Assembly (NCBI GenBank): GCA_007026445.1
Contig: VDMD01000011.1
Location: forward strand, 186,001-250,000
Length of the DNA stretch: 64,000 nt
Source: Schizophyllum amplum
Taxonomy: Eukaryota; Basidiomycota; Agaricomycetes; Agaricales; Schizophyllaceae
Reading direction: 5' to 3'
Below the pieces are notes generated by a model. That model ran no database searches. It was given only the letters and a program-made list of their open reading frames with translations, and was not told where the DNA came from. Numbering within the stretch: the first letter of the stretch is position 1; the number at the start of each line of letters is the position of its first letter. This document shows positions 21,640 through 30,568 of this stretch, in pieces. The translations under genes and the position numbers were made by a program.

Positions 21640-22389
21640 CCCGCGCTCGTACGCGGACCAGGACGCCAGTTGGCCCTCCCAACAAAGTGGGAGGTTCACC
21701 CTCGGGCCACGGTGAGGCCTGGCGCCGGCGCACTACCAAACGGTAGTGCGCCTATCCCAAGGGAGTCTTGAAGCACACGGTCTTGACGCAGACACTGGTC
21801 TTGAAAGTTGATGCACGCAAGCGCTGTCGATGCTCGTCAGCCTCAAAGCGCACGACGTTGCACTCACTGGTGCCCCGCCACCGTCCCCATTCTGGACCAT
21901 CCACGCTTACGGACTTAGAACTTAGAAAAGCCAAAAGCTGCGTCGGGGATGGAGATCAGCGCGAGGAAGAGTCCAGGGGTTGAAAAACAACGTACCGGCT
22001 GTACCCTTCCAAATGCGGGTTTAACCCCACAAAAAGGCTCCCGCAAAGTGCGATCTACACCTGAGTGAGGCAGCCGCTCGCGCCTAATGCGCTCGCGAAT
22101 AATGCCTCGGAACCCCAACTACGCGGGGCGCCCTATGACGAACCCTCGCCAAGGTCGCGGCCTCGGCTTACTTGAGGACACATCGACAGGGCTGTAGACG
22201 GTAAGCGACAACGAAGACGACAAAGGCAAGGAACTAGCTCACCAAGGGCCGTTGTTGACAGGCTGTAGACCCACTTGAGATCTTGCTGCACACATATGAG
22301 TCGGGACTGAACGGCGGTCAACAAGTGATGAGGACAGCAAATTACTATGAACGTACCTTGAAGATCAACCAGTTCGCGGATTAACCTAG
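21640..22389. repeat. ~747-bp direct repeat, copy 2 (750 bp)
   Basis: The second copy is in the same orientation, directly abutting copy 1. On the minus strand, candidate introns lie at 22286-22356 (GTACGT...TGTGCAG) and 22192-22242 (GTGAGC...CTACAG). The equivalent sites in copy 1 are conserved. Confidence 0.93.
21658..21765 (-). ncRNA. Structured RNA module 2 (candidate novel, minus strand)
   Basis: Same layout as module 1. Hairpin B has a different sequence but a perfect 11 bp stem, GGCGCACUACC/GGUAGUGCGCC (21742-21752 with 21727-21737), loop GUUU. In P1 the 3' strand is CCCGAGGG, so one A-U pair becomes G.U and pairing is kept. Hairpin A is CCUCCCA/UGGGAGG; its fifth pair is C-G where module 1 has U-A, a compensatory double change. 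P2 is unchanged. Confidence 0.62.
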
Positions 22390-22530
22390 CCCGCGCTCGT
22401 ACGCGGACCAGGACGCCAGTTGGCCCTCCCAACTAAGTGGGAGGTTCACCCTTGGGCCACGGTGAGGCCTGGCGCCGGCGCATCATCAAGCAATAATGCG
22501 CCTATCCCAAGGGAGTCTTGACGCGCACGG
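22390..22530. repeat. Direct repeat, copy 3, partial (~140 bp)
   Basis: Only the structured-module end of the repeat is present. Similarity stops shortly after gggagtcttg, and unrelated sequence follows toward 22550. Confidence 0.9.
22408..22515 (-). ncRNA. Structured RNA module 3 (candidate novel, minus strand)
   Basis: Hairpin B is GGCGCAUUAUU/GAUGAUGCGCC (22492-22502 with 22477-22487). All 11 positions pair, two of them U.G, although its distal half differs from both other modules. P1 CCCUUGGG/CCCAAGGG lies at 22506-22513 and 22449-22456. P2 lies at 22469-22476 and 22412-22419. Hairpin A is a 7 bp stem. This is the module nearest the minus-strand TATA box at 23215-23221. Confidence 0.62.
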
Positions 22531-23214
22531 GTCTTGAAGAAATCCTAGCCGGCCTTGAGGAAAGCAAAACGCGAACAAAACGAAAGGAAAAAAAAACGGA
22601 GTAAAGATCTTGAGTGTCGCCGAGAGAGCGTCAGTGCCAGTCGTCGAGCAGTTCCAGTCCCTGAAGCAACGATAGAAAGAGCGATGGTAGCAGACGCAGA
22701 AGAGAGCAGCCCAATGATGAGATAGGATCTTGAGGCGCTTGAGGCGGTGACGAAGTCAAGACGCTGATGATGCATGAGCAGACATTCATCATAGTGAGCG
22801 TAGTGACGCACCATAGATCCCAGCAGTGCCCAACTTGGCCGTCACCAGAAACGCAGAACGAGACGAGAGCCACCAGAACGTAGATCAGAGCGCCATAATG
22901 TGGCAAGGACCGAAGAGAGCCGGAAAGAAAGAGTCGGACCGTGGTAGGTAAGGGATTGATACAGTACAATGTAAACGACGACAATGGGGGATGATGGGGT
23001 AGACGATAGCGGGAGTGGCGGACGGGAACGATGTGTGGCGCGGTACCGTACAACGACAAGAAGGCAGCACAGGACAGTAGCCCAGGCTGAAGACATGAAG
23101 GGGAAGACAAAAGGAAGAGAAATAAAGAACGGGCGGCGGAAGCGAGTCTGCGCGAGGTGAGATGAGGGGGGGAGGAAAGGAAGAACAGTGACGGTCCAGG
23201 CAATGCGGCCCCCA
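22531..23214 (-). other. Possible minus-strand transcript upstream of the repeat modules
   Basis: Downstream of a minus-strand TATA box there is a pyrimidine-rich leader. Then an ATG at 23096 opens an 84-codon frame (ending 22842) that starts MSSAWATVLCCLLVVV. A second frame with a hydrophobic stretch (ALIYVLVALVSFCVSG) overlaps it, ending at 22631. Neither resembles a known protein. Transcription from this promoter would run into the structured modules. It may be a small-protein gene, a non-coding leader, or neither. Confidence 0.3.
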
Positions 23215-23221
23215 TTATATA
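23215..23221 (-). promoter_or_regulatory. TATA box, minus strand
   Basis: TATATAA on the minus strand in a gtgggTATATAAtggggg context. A CT-rich stretch follows 30-80 nt downstream, as in strong fungal promoters. It points toward the repeat modules. Confidence 0.45.
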
Positions 23222-23619
23222 CCCACGCCGGTCCGGTTCCGGGGTCACGCCGTGGTCCCACACAAACGATGTCATGTGCACAATCTGCCCATTCACCAGA
23301 ATTGGTATTCAATATTCCCCGGCGCATACTGCACGCGTACTGTGAGCTTACTCCGAATAAGCGACGCATAAAGACGGCGAGTCCATTGTGTTCTTTTGGG
23401 TGGCATATTGATCGGGACGGCCTCCGATTGGCTGGGCCACCGTATGCCCTTTCAATCGGCCCGCCGTCTTTATCCTTCACTGATTCAAAATATGCTCACT
23501 GTAAGCATGCAGTAATCGCCGGGGAATACTGAATCCCAGGTCTGGTGATTGTGCGCTATAATAGGCTGTGCATGTGTGCGGCAGCAAGCTCGATTTACAA
23601 AGGCAGCCACAAACGCAGC
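23222..23619. other. Interval without a recognised gene
   Basis: Upstream sequence of the minus-strand TATA box and left flank of the hAT-like MITE. Only short shadow frames. Confidence 0.4.
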
Positions 23620-23627
23620 ACAAACGG

Positions 23628-24103
23628 AGGACCCCTGATAATCGGCAGTGAGGTTACTTCGCTTGTCGGACAAATTTTCGTCCTCCAGACCCAAAATGTC
23701 TCTGAGAATGTCGGACAAAATGGGTCTGTAGAGGCTTGAGGTTACTTCAGTTGTCGGACATCTGGGGCCCCGTGGGCGGTGGTCGAGCAACTTCAAACAC
23801 AAATAATGCGCCAACAGCCTAACGGTGAAGCGCCACACGTCAGATACGCAAGATGGAAGGGTTTCCCGTTCGAATCTGACCCATCTCAGCAGTTCCCAAA
23901 TTGTTCACGGAAGTCGAATATTTGAGCACGTGACATTTGCAATAATTAAATTGCCTTTTTTGGGCATAAAAAGCTGTACATCACGTGAAACTTACTTAAA
24001 ATGTCGGACAAAAGACCCCATTTTGGCCCGAAAATGTCGGACAAAAACCTCCCGATTTTGGAGGTTCGCGAAAGTAACCTCAACACCTATTATCAGGGGT
24101 CCT
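23628..24103. mobile_element. hAT-like MITE (476 bp)
   Basis: Perfect 15 bp terminal inverted repeats AGGACCCCTGATAAT are flanked by an exact 8 bp target duplication ACAAACGG (23620-23627 and 24104-24111). Imperfect inverted similarity continues inward (TGAGGTTACTT). The ends carry repeated TGTCGGACA motifs: at least three on the left and two on the right. Such subterminal motifs are typical transposase-binding sites in hAT elements. There is no transposase frame, so it is non-autonomous. The 8 bp duplication identifies the superfamily. Confidence 0.9.
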
Positions 24104-24111
24104 ACAAACGG

Positions 24112-24559
24112 GCCACAAACACGGAAACAAACGACCCTGACGGAACCAAAAAAAAGGTCCCGTAATCCACGTGCTCAACATGCACGTTACGCTCGGTGAC
24201 AGTTCGTGACATGGCCCCTTCATGTTGAAAACTATTATAATCCTCCAGCGGGTTCTCAGCCAAAAAGACCAGCAGCACCAAACAGCCAGACTTAGATTCA
24301 TGCGCAGCTCACCGAGGCTTGGCAAGGTCACCTTTCACATGAGGGATCTCGAAGTTGCGCGAGTAAGAACGCGCGAGTTACACCTTTCCTGCGGATAAAT
24401 AAGTAGGACGAGAGCAGAGTCAATAGAGCGCCATCGTTCCTTGTCACCGCTCTGGCGTCGCGAGGCGTGGCGCACACACCTTGCGAGCATGATGGGAGAG
24501 AACAGAAGCTGCCAAACAATAACAAATTGAGTTTGGCATTGTTCGAAACCGTCATCACA
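24112..24559. other. Interval without a recognised gene
   Basis: Sequence between the MITE and the CDC123 relic, presumably including that gene's former promoter. Nothing else is seen. Confidence 0.4.
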
Positions 24560-25838
24560 ATGGCCGACACCATTCCCCCGCAAACCCCGAGCTACATTCT
24601 GTAATCCCAGTTCTCATCCTGATATCCAAAGTTCTCTTCTATCAGCGTCCGTCAAGTCTACGATCATCAAGCCTGCCGGAGGACTTTGCGGACTATCTGA
24701 ACGAAGACAGTGTCTTCTTGCCGCACGGTAGCGAGGACATGTACGTGCAGATATTAGGGTCACCGCAACCGCATCTCATCCACTGCCCTAGATAGCCCGG
24801 CAAGTAGCTCCTTGTCAGACACCGAGGGTGAAGAGGGAGAGGACTCTGATTCTGACTCGGACGAGCCGGGACGACGAGCCACGGAGAAAATACGCATTCC
24901 CCAAGCTGGATAGCCGGAGTCGTGACTGCATACGGCACTATGATGGAGCTGTATTCCCCAAGCTCAACTTCTCGTCCCCTAGGGTGCGTCCAGTTCATCC
25001 ATGATCGAGTGACATACATCTAATTAATCTTCACTTGGGACGCTTTTTGGATGCTCCCCTCGTCCTCATCCTCCAGCGGACGTCTTTTTGCTTCCCAAGT
25101 CCTCTGATTTTGCGTCACATGGCATCAGTCCGGGTCCCCGCGCGACATCAGTCCCGACCTCGTCTTTGACGAGCAAGCGTCAGGGCCGAACAAGCCCTAC
25201 GAGTTGGAGCTGGTGCTGAGGAAGTGGTACGTGATGGATCGCAGCCGTGAGATGTGGTGCTTCGGGCGGGCGGGTCACCTGTTAGGTACGTGCCGCCGTC
25301 CATGCGCCATTGTTCCCCGCTTGACGCTTCCTAGGCATCTCACAGCGCGACACAAACCATTAAGTACCCGTACATGTCGACCGTCGATGTTCAACAAGGC
25401 ATCGTCGGTGCCATTACTGTACCCGTTTCTGGACCGACAAGATCTGCTCCAACCCGCGATGGGAAGTTGAGGACTGTAGGCATCTACCATCATCCTCGCA
25501 AAAGGCATCCCTGATCCCGATTCGCAGACATATTTGACATCCTCCTCACGCGCGACCTCTCCCGAGCGCATATCGTGGACTTCAACCCCTACGCCCCTCG
25601 CACAGACTCCCTCATGTTCTCATACGAAGAGCTGGACGCGCTCCATCGCGTGCACACTAACGCCGAAGACACGGGAAACCCCTCGACGCCGCCTCCGATC
25701 CCGCAATTCAAGTACGTCGACTCGCCGGCGCACCCGTTTGCCAGGTCGAACGCTCCGGCGCATCAGCACAACATGGTGCCCCTCGAGGCTCTCAGCTTGA
25801 GCAGTGGGCGCGATATAGCGGAGTTCGCTGAGGTCTGA
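24560..25838 (+). pseudogene. CDC123: CDC123 (D123 family, eIF2 assembly chaperone) pseudogene
   Basis: Family segments are recognisable in order but in different frames: SQFSS and YPKFSS near the start with two in-frame stops between ATG 24560 and 24640; PEDFADYLNEDSVFLP; an acidic linker; KLDS...; VFPKLNFSSP; DAFWMLPS; PADVFLLPKSSDF; YELELVLRKWYVM; the ISQRDTNH segment, followed by a stop; TRFWTDK; then ILLTRDLSRAHIVDFNPYA and DSLMFSYEELDAL to the TGA at 25838. At least four frameshifts or stops separate these blocks. Introns are still visible (for example GTACGT at 24738), so it decayed from a genomic copy rather than a cDNA. CDC123 is an ATP-grasp chaperone for eIF2 assembly and essential in yeast, so an intact copy should exist elsewhere. 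Confidence 0.87.
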
Positions 25839-25853
25839 CCTGAGGTGGTGGAG

Positions 25854-26907
25854 ATGGACAGCCTCGAGCACCACCGTCAACTAGACTCCCAGATTGAGAC
25901 CTTCAAACTTCGGCAGGGGACAGCGCTTGTCGCCATCCCGCGCGCCGTGCGGTCCATGGCGATGCGCGACCTCATGACGAAGTACAACGGAGGTGTGAAG
26001 GCGGCGAACGCGGAGAGTGGTCGCGTTGACGCTGGGCAGAGTGTTCGCGTGGCGTACCTCGTCGCGCAGGCGCAGGTCGAGAAGGATGCGCTCAGTCTCA
26101 AGCGGAAGCGCGTCGAGGACGAACTCGATGCGTTGAGGGCGGCGAAGCGCCGCTCTCGCTCACCGCAAAAGGCGGGGTGGGGAAGGCAAGGGAATGAGGC
26201 GCCGGTACGTTGCGGTGCACGCTCTCCGCATATCGTGTACGCTGACATCCAATGGCGTCTGCTAGCGGACGCTCAGAACGCATACAGATCGCTTCATGTC
26301 GCCTTCTCCGTCGAAGCGGCGCACTGTCACGGTGCAAACACCATCGCGTTTGCAACCCACGACCCCATCTCGCGCCCGCCCGCCTACCCTCGCTCCCCCT
26401 CAGGACGCCTCAGTACCCAGGCGCGCGCGCCGGTATCGCTGGCAGCTGCTTCGCCCGGATCGCTGTCCCGCTTCGCCTTTGGCAGTCGCGCGCCAAGCAG
26501 CCCCGCCCAGCGCACGGTCAAGCATACGAAGGCCACACTGTCCTCTGTTATTTCCTATACTTGTCTGTACATCGGATGTCCTGGTATCTTTCGGTCGGTC
26601 GTGGCGTGCTCCCGTGTGGTTTACACATTATGTCAATGATAAGTACGTCATCGATACAATTCTGCCCTCCGTTGCCTTACTTCAACGTCAACGTTCAAGC
26701 CTCTTGAAGCTGGCAGGCGAGCTCCAACCAGTGCACGTGAGTTCATTGAGAACAAAGGCAAGCATGCACAAATACTATGCCTCACCGGGTCTTCGACGAT
26801 TCTGCTTAAATCGTCAAACTCCCGGGAAACCCTTTTCGTGTGGTCCAATTCTGCCCGGAAAAAATTGTAGGGCCCGTTTTCGAGTGCTGGCTATCCAACG
26901 GTGCTAA
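25854..26907 (+). CDS. Borealin-like N-terminal domain protein, probably damaged C-terminus
   Basis: Exon 1 is 25854-26204; a 61 nt intron with a CTGAC branch site ends at 26265; exon 2 starts at 26266 in phase. The N-terminus (QIETFKLRQGTALVAIPRAV, then SMAMRDLMTKYNGGVKAA) matches the Nbl1/Borealin N-terminal pattern of a helix followed by IPR.VR.M.MR. Borealin is a subunit of the chromosomal passenger complex. A conserved-looking KRRTVTVQTPSR follows in exon 2. After about 26390 the more protein-like sequence moves to another frame. The spliced frame then runs to 26907 through the foldback element at 26786. A frameshifted pseudogene sharing the decay of CDC123 is quite possible. Confidence 0.5.
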
Positions 26908-27155
26908 TTTTGTGGCCGGGAAGTCGAAGGATTGTGCTGAGAGCCGCGGGAGGACGAATTGATGGCCATCAGTCGCGTGCTGGCATCACCTCCCACTTGT
27001 TGTCGTCTTTCTCTCATTTTCACGCAGGAAAAATAGCGCCATCGGATAGAGGGAGTATAAAAACCTAGCCTAGATTTTTTACTAGAAGAAAGTCGGTCCA
27101 TATAGGGGGGTTTCCCGGGAGTTTGACGATTCTGCTCAGAATCGTCAAAGACCCG
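26786..27155. mobile_element. Foldback/MITE-like element with ~47-bp inverted ends
   Basis: The ends read CGGGTCTTYGACGATTCTG...ATCGTCAAACTCCCGGGAAACCC inward from both sides. The right end contains a perfect 28 bp palindrome (27122-27149): TTTGACGATTCTG, two bases, then its complement. The left end has a decayed version. The body is ~270 bp, A/T-richer, with no transposase. I find no convincing target duplication, so the exact borders are uncertain. Confidence 0.6.
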
Positions 27156-27395
27156 ATGAAGAAACCTGAAGCCTGATAACGTCCAAAGTCTTCCAAACAA
27201 GCTGGAGACTGGAGATCTCAACAAGCCGGAATAACATGTCCTCCACAATGACGCTGGCAGTGGGGTTATGTATCCCAATTTCCGCACGGTAGTATACATC
27301 ATATGGTTCACAATTTTGAGGTTTACGCTGCCTACCACGCCAACTTAACGTTCACCACACCCATCTGCCTATATGTACTTCGACCACTCGCCCAC
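27156..27395. other. Short gap, no gene seen
   Basis: 3' flank of the SDR gene. Only shadow frames. Confidence 0.4.
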
Positions 27396-28461
27396 CTACC
27401 ACGGCAACTTCCCCAACCCCGTATAATCCACAAACTTGCCCCCATGCGTCTCTCTCGTGGCCGCATCCACCTGCTCCAGAATCCCGCGCACGCTCTCCTC
27501 CACCGAGATTAGCGGGGTTTGCTCGATTATTTTGGACAGGATGGGGTCTTGAGACATCAGGTCTGCAAATCCGGGCGTGTCGACACCGCCGGGGTTGATG
27601 GGGAAGATGGCTGCAGAGTGGGAGGTGAGTAGGGGTGGGGTGGAGGAGGTAAAGGAGGCGAAGTAAGGAAGGTGAAGTGAGGTGGGTTTGGGTGAGGTGA
27701 AGGCATGGGCGCAACTACACTCTCATGGACGCAGCTATATTCGCATGAAACGGTAGAGTGTTGGCGACACGCACTCATATCGGGGTTGTCCTGGTGTAGC
27801 TTGCGAACCACCCAGTTGAGGGCCGCCTTGGACATGCCGTAGGCCATTTGTATCGTCGGGAACTCTGGTGCTATGGTGACGCTGCCCATGACGGACGAGA
27901 TGGCGACAAATTTCGGCGATTTGCTGGCGCGCAGGAGCTCATGCGTCGCCTGGAAGAGCACGAGGGGGCCGTTGGTGTTCACCTGAGTGAGTGAGGAAGA
28001 GAGTAAGTGAGTCCCGTGTCTTCTGTCCGTTTTCCAACCGCTCTGACTCACATTGAAGTGGTGGGTCATATCCTCAGCCGAGGTGTCCATGGAGGTCTTG
28101 GGCACATCGACGCCCGCATTCGCGATGACAACGTCGAGGCGTCCGGCGAGCTTCTTGATCTCCTGCACCGCCTCGTCGTTGTTCTGCCGATCCGCGGACA
28201 CGACCTTGAGGATGTGCACCCGGCCGGGATAGGCGCTGACCAGCGCGTCCAGCCCGCCGGCTCGGGAAACGTCCCGGACGCCGGCGAAGACGACCGTGTC
28301 CGGGCGAGCGGCGAGTTGCGAGACTATCCCAAGGCCTGCCAGTAGTAAGAGAGTTCGTTAGTAGCCTGCCGCAGGCGTGTGTAGCAAAGTATTACAGGAT
28401 GGAACATACCAATGCCGCGGGCCGCGCCGGTCACGAGGTAAACAGTTGAGGATGAGGACAT
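27396..28461 (-). CDS. Short-chain dehydrogenase/reductase (SDR)
   Basis: Four minus-strand exons: 28461-28410, 28335-28052, 27982-27775 and 27610-27396 (252 aa). Introns are 74, 69 and 164 nt, phases consistent. Classical SDR motifs are all present: cofactor loop TGAARGIG (residues 11-18), NAG in VIANAGV, catalytic Ser in ISSVMGS (~142) and YGMSK (Tyr160, Lys164), followed by PGGVDTPG after the active site. It uses NAD(P)H. It resembles fungal cytosolic ketoreductases, but the substrate cannot be predicted. The third intron (164 nt, simple CT-rich sequence) is unusually long for this window. Confidence 0.94.
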
Positions 28462-28528
28462 GGTGTTTTGGATTGTTGTGAGGGTGAGCTTGAGTCTGGT
28501 CAATGAAGGTGTCGCCAGGTAGCTAGCC

Positions 28529-28535
28529 TTTTATA
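28529..28535 (-). promoter_or_regulatory. TATA box of the SDR gene
   Basis: TATAAAA on the minus strand, about 70 nt upstream of the SDR start codon. Confidence 0.6.
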
Positions 28536-29456
28536 CGTCGAGTTTTCCCCTTAATCCCCGGAAGACCGCTGTCAGCAACTGGCCTGCATAAGCCATTCGC
28601 GGCATGTCTGTCTCGTAGTCTCTATTTGAGACAATGTGCGGCGATTGTGCGTATCCGCCATCCGGTACTCGAACCGACTCCGACGCCCGACTCGGCCAAA
28701 ATCACTGCTTTTGGCGAGTACTCAAACCCCCATGACGGCTTTTAAACCCTTATGATGATTTTCTGCCCCGAGTCGGCCTGTTTCACTGATTGAGGTTCTG
28801 TGAAGCGGTGATAGTTGGTCTGTGCGTGGACGTCACGGAAAGTACTCTAGCATTGGGCTGACAGAGAGATACTTACTGTATCTGATTCAGTCAGGGCCGA
28901 GTCATTGACAGTGTTCAATGTCGGTCACTTACTCCCTCGAAGCCGCGAGCGCCGAGTCGCCTCCTGGTCTGACTCTCTGCATGTTGCATCTGCGAGAAGT
29001 GCGAGCGATGCAGAGGACAGTAACAGGACCAGGTCAGTAGGTCACATTGGTATCGCTTGTGAGGTTACATCTGTATGGCTTGTCAGCCGCGGTAGATTTC
29101 ATTCAAATGGTTGCATACCGTACTCGAACTTACTCCCCCGCTTTGGAGAGGATTCAAACGTTCAAGACGTACACATTTTCGTTCGATCTCAGTCTTCGCG
29201 CCGACGAGTTTCACATCCGGTGTGTTGAGAGCGATGATTAATCATTACTAGGCGTAGATAGTTAGGTAGTGATACATGTCGGTCGGCCGGAGAATTCGTT
29301 AGGTCGACATATACTGTGCCATGCTACGGAATTCATGAGCGTGGTGTTCAAAAACGCGAGAGATCGCGAAGGGAAGATCGGCAGACAAGGCGAGATGCGC
29401 AAACGCAAGCAGAAATTCGCAGACGCAAGAAGTAAATCGACAGACGCGGAAGGGAC
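28536..29456. other. Interval without a recognised gene
   Basis: About 0.9 kb between the SDR promoter and the NFU1 3' end. Short frames only, with no paired splice sites, repeat or RNA gene that I can support. Confidence 0.45.
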
Positions 29457-30439
29457 TCACTCTGATTGCTTGGGTTCCTCGGGATGTAGGCGCTTTTCTA
29501 ATTTGTTGAACTCCTCTAGCGCTATCTCTTCCTCTTGATCGAGGATCTGTAGAGCAGCATTAGTTCGTGAATATCACAGAGTTAGTCGGTAATTTGTCAC
29601 CTGCTCCACAGCCTTGACCTCAGGGATGTAGTGCATCAACATGTTCTCGATGCCGCTCTTGAGGGTCACCGCGCTGGACGAGCAGCCACGGCAGCTTCCC
29701 TTCAACTTCACCTGCACCACGCCAGTGTCTTCGTCGAACCCTCGGTACTCAATGTCACCACCGTCCTCCATGATGGCTGGCCGCACCCGCGTCTCGAGCA
29801 GCTCCTTGATCATGGCCACCACGTCGCTGTCCGTATCCAAGATGCGGGTGTCCTGCGGGCCTGCGTTCTCGCGGTCCTCCTTCGAACGGAATAAGGGCTG
29901 GTTGTTGGACGTGAAGAACTCCATGAGGGTGGAGTATATCTCGGGCTTGATGACAGACCACGGGTGTTCGGAGCTCTTCGAGACAGTCACGAAGTCGGGG
30001 CCGTAGAAGACGGCGGTGACGCCCTCGATGCCCATGAGGCGGACGGCGAGAGGGGATGTGAGCGCAGAGCGTGTATCGAGGAACTCGGCCGTGCCGGTCT
30101 CGCCCATGACGGGGACACCGGGGATGAATTTTATGGAGTCTTCGTTGGGTGTGTTCTCGGTCTGGATGAACATGGAGCGAGCTGTGTACGTTCAATATGT
30201 GATAGAATGAGAATCAAATGATACGCACTGAGTGGGGGATGCGTCCGTCCGCTGCGCTTCGCATCGCGGTGGGGGGAAGAGGTGGCGATCGTCGGGCCGC
30301 GGGTCACTAATCGTGCTGCCCGCACCGACGTCGTGGACAGTGAGCGCACTGCGCTTGAGGTTGCATGGGGCTTCAGCGCACGCGCTGCGGCGCGCTTCGT
30401 CGCTGTTCGTGCTGTCGGTGCTAGCATTGAGGAGAACAT
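29457..30439 (-). CDS. NFU1: NifU-like mitochondrial Fe-S cluster carrier NFU1
   Basis: Three exons: 30439-30229, 30181-29601 and 29546-29457 (293 aa); introns 47 and 54 nt. The first ~70 residues form a Ser/Ala/Arg-rich presequence. The NFU N-terminal domain begins at MFIQTENTPNEDSIKFIPG. The C-terminal NifU domain (IKELLETRVRPAIMEDGGDI) carries the CxxC cluster site in KGSCRGCSSS (Cys ~234 and ~237). The third exon supplies the typical acidic tail ILDQEEEIALEEFNKLEKRL. NFU1 delivers [4Fe-4S] clusters to lipoyl synthase and respiratory enzymes, downstream of ISA1/ISA2. ATG 30439 was chosen because it starts the presequence. Confidence 0.95.
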
Positions 30440-30568
30440 GACGGTCAAGAATCAAGACGCGCAGTGTCGAGCAGGATACGCGGATTTGTCATGACATCAG
30501 AACCGGCAATTCCCGTTACAGAAAGTTCGGCAAATCGGGCCGGCTACTACTCTCTGACAACGATCGAC
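30440..30568. promoter_or_regulatory. Divergent promoter between NFU1 and ALG1
   Basis: The two genes are head to head. Only 51 bp separates the NFU1 ATG from the upstream in-frame ALG1 ATG at 30491, and 129 bp if ALG1 starts at 30569. Both genes must draw on this short region or on each other's 5' exon. No TATA box is obvious. Confidence 0.5.

Noticed and set aside
20896..22530. CRISPR-like array
   Set aside because: Repeats are ~747 bp direct duplications without short regular repeats and unique spacers, and the genome is eukaryotic.
22631..23296. 221-codon minus-strand frame as a membrane protein gene
   Set aside because: It overlaps another equally open frame. It begins upstream of the TATA box, and composition explains the hydrophobic runs. 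Kept only as part of a low-confidence transcript.
23840..23890. GTTCGAATC box resembling a tRNA T-loop inside the MITE
   Set aside because: Flanking bases do not form a T-stem or acceptor stem, and no A box or anticodon arm fits.
29641..30006. Plus-strand frame opposite NFU1
   Set aside because: Antisense shadow of a GC-rich coding exon with clear NFU motifs.
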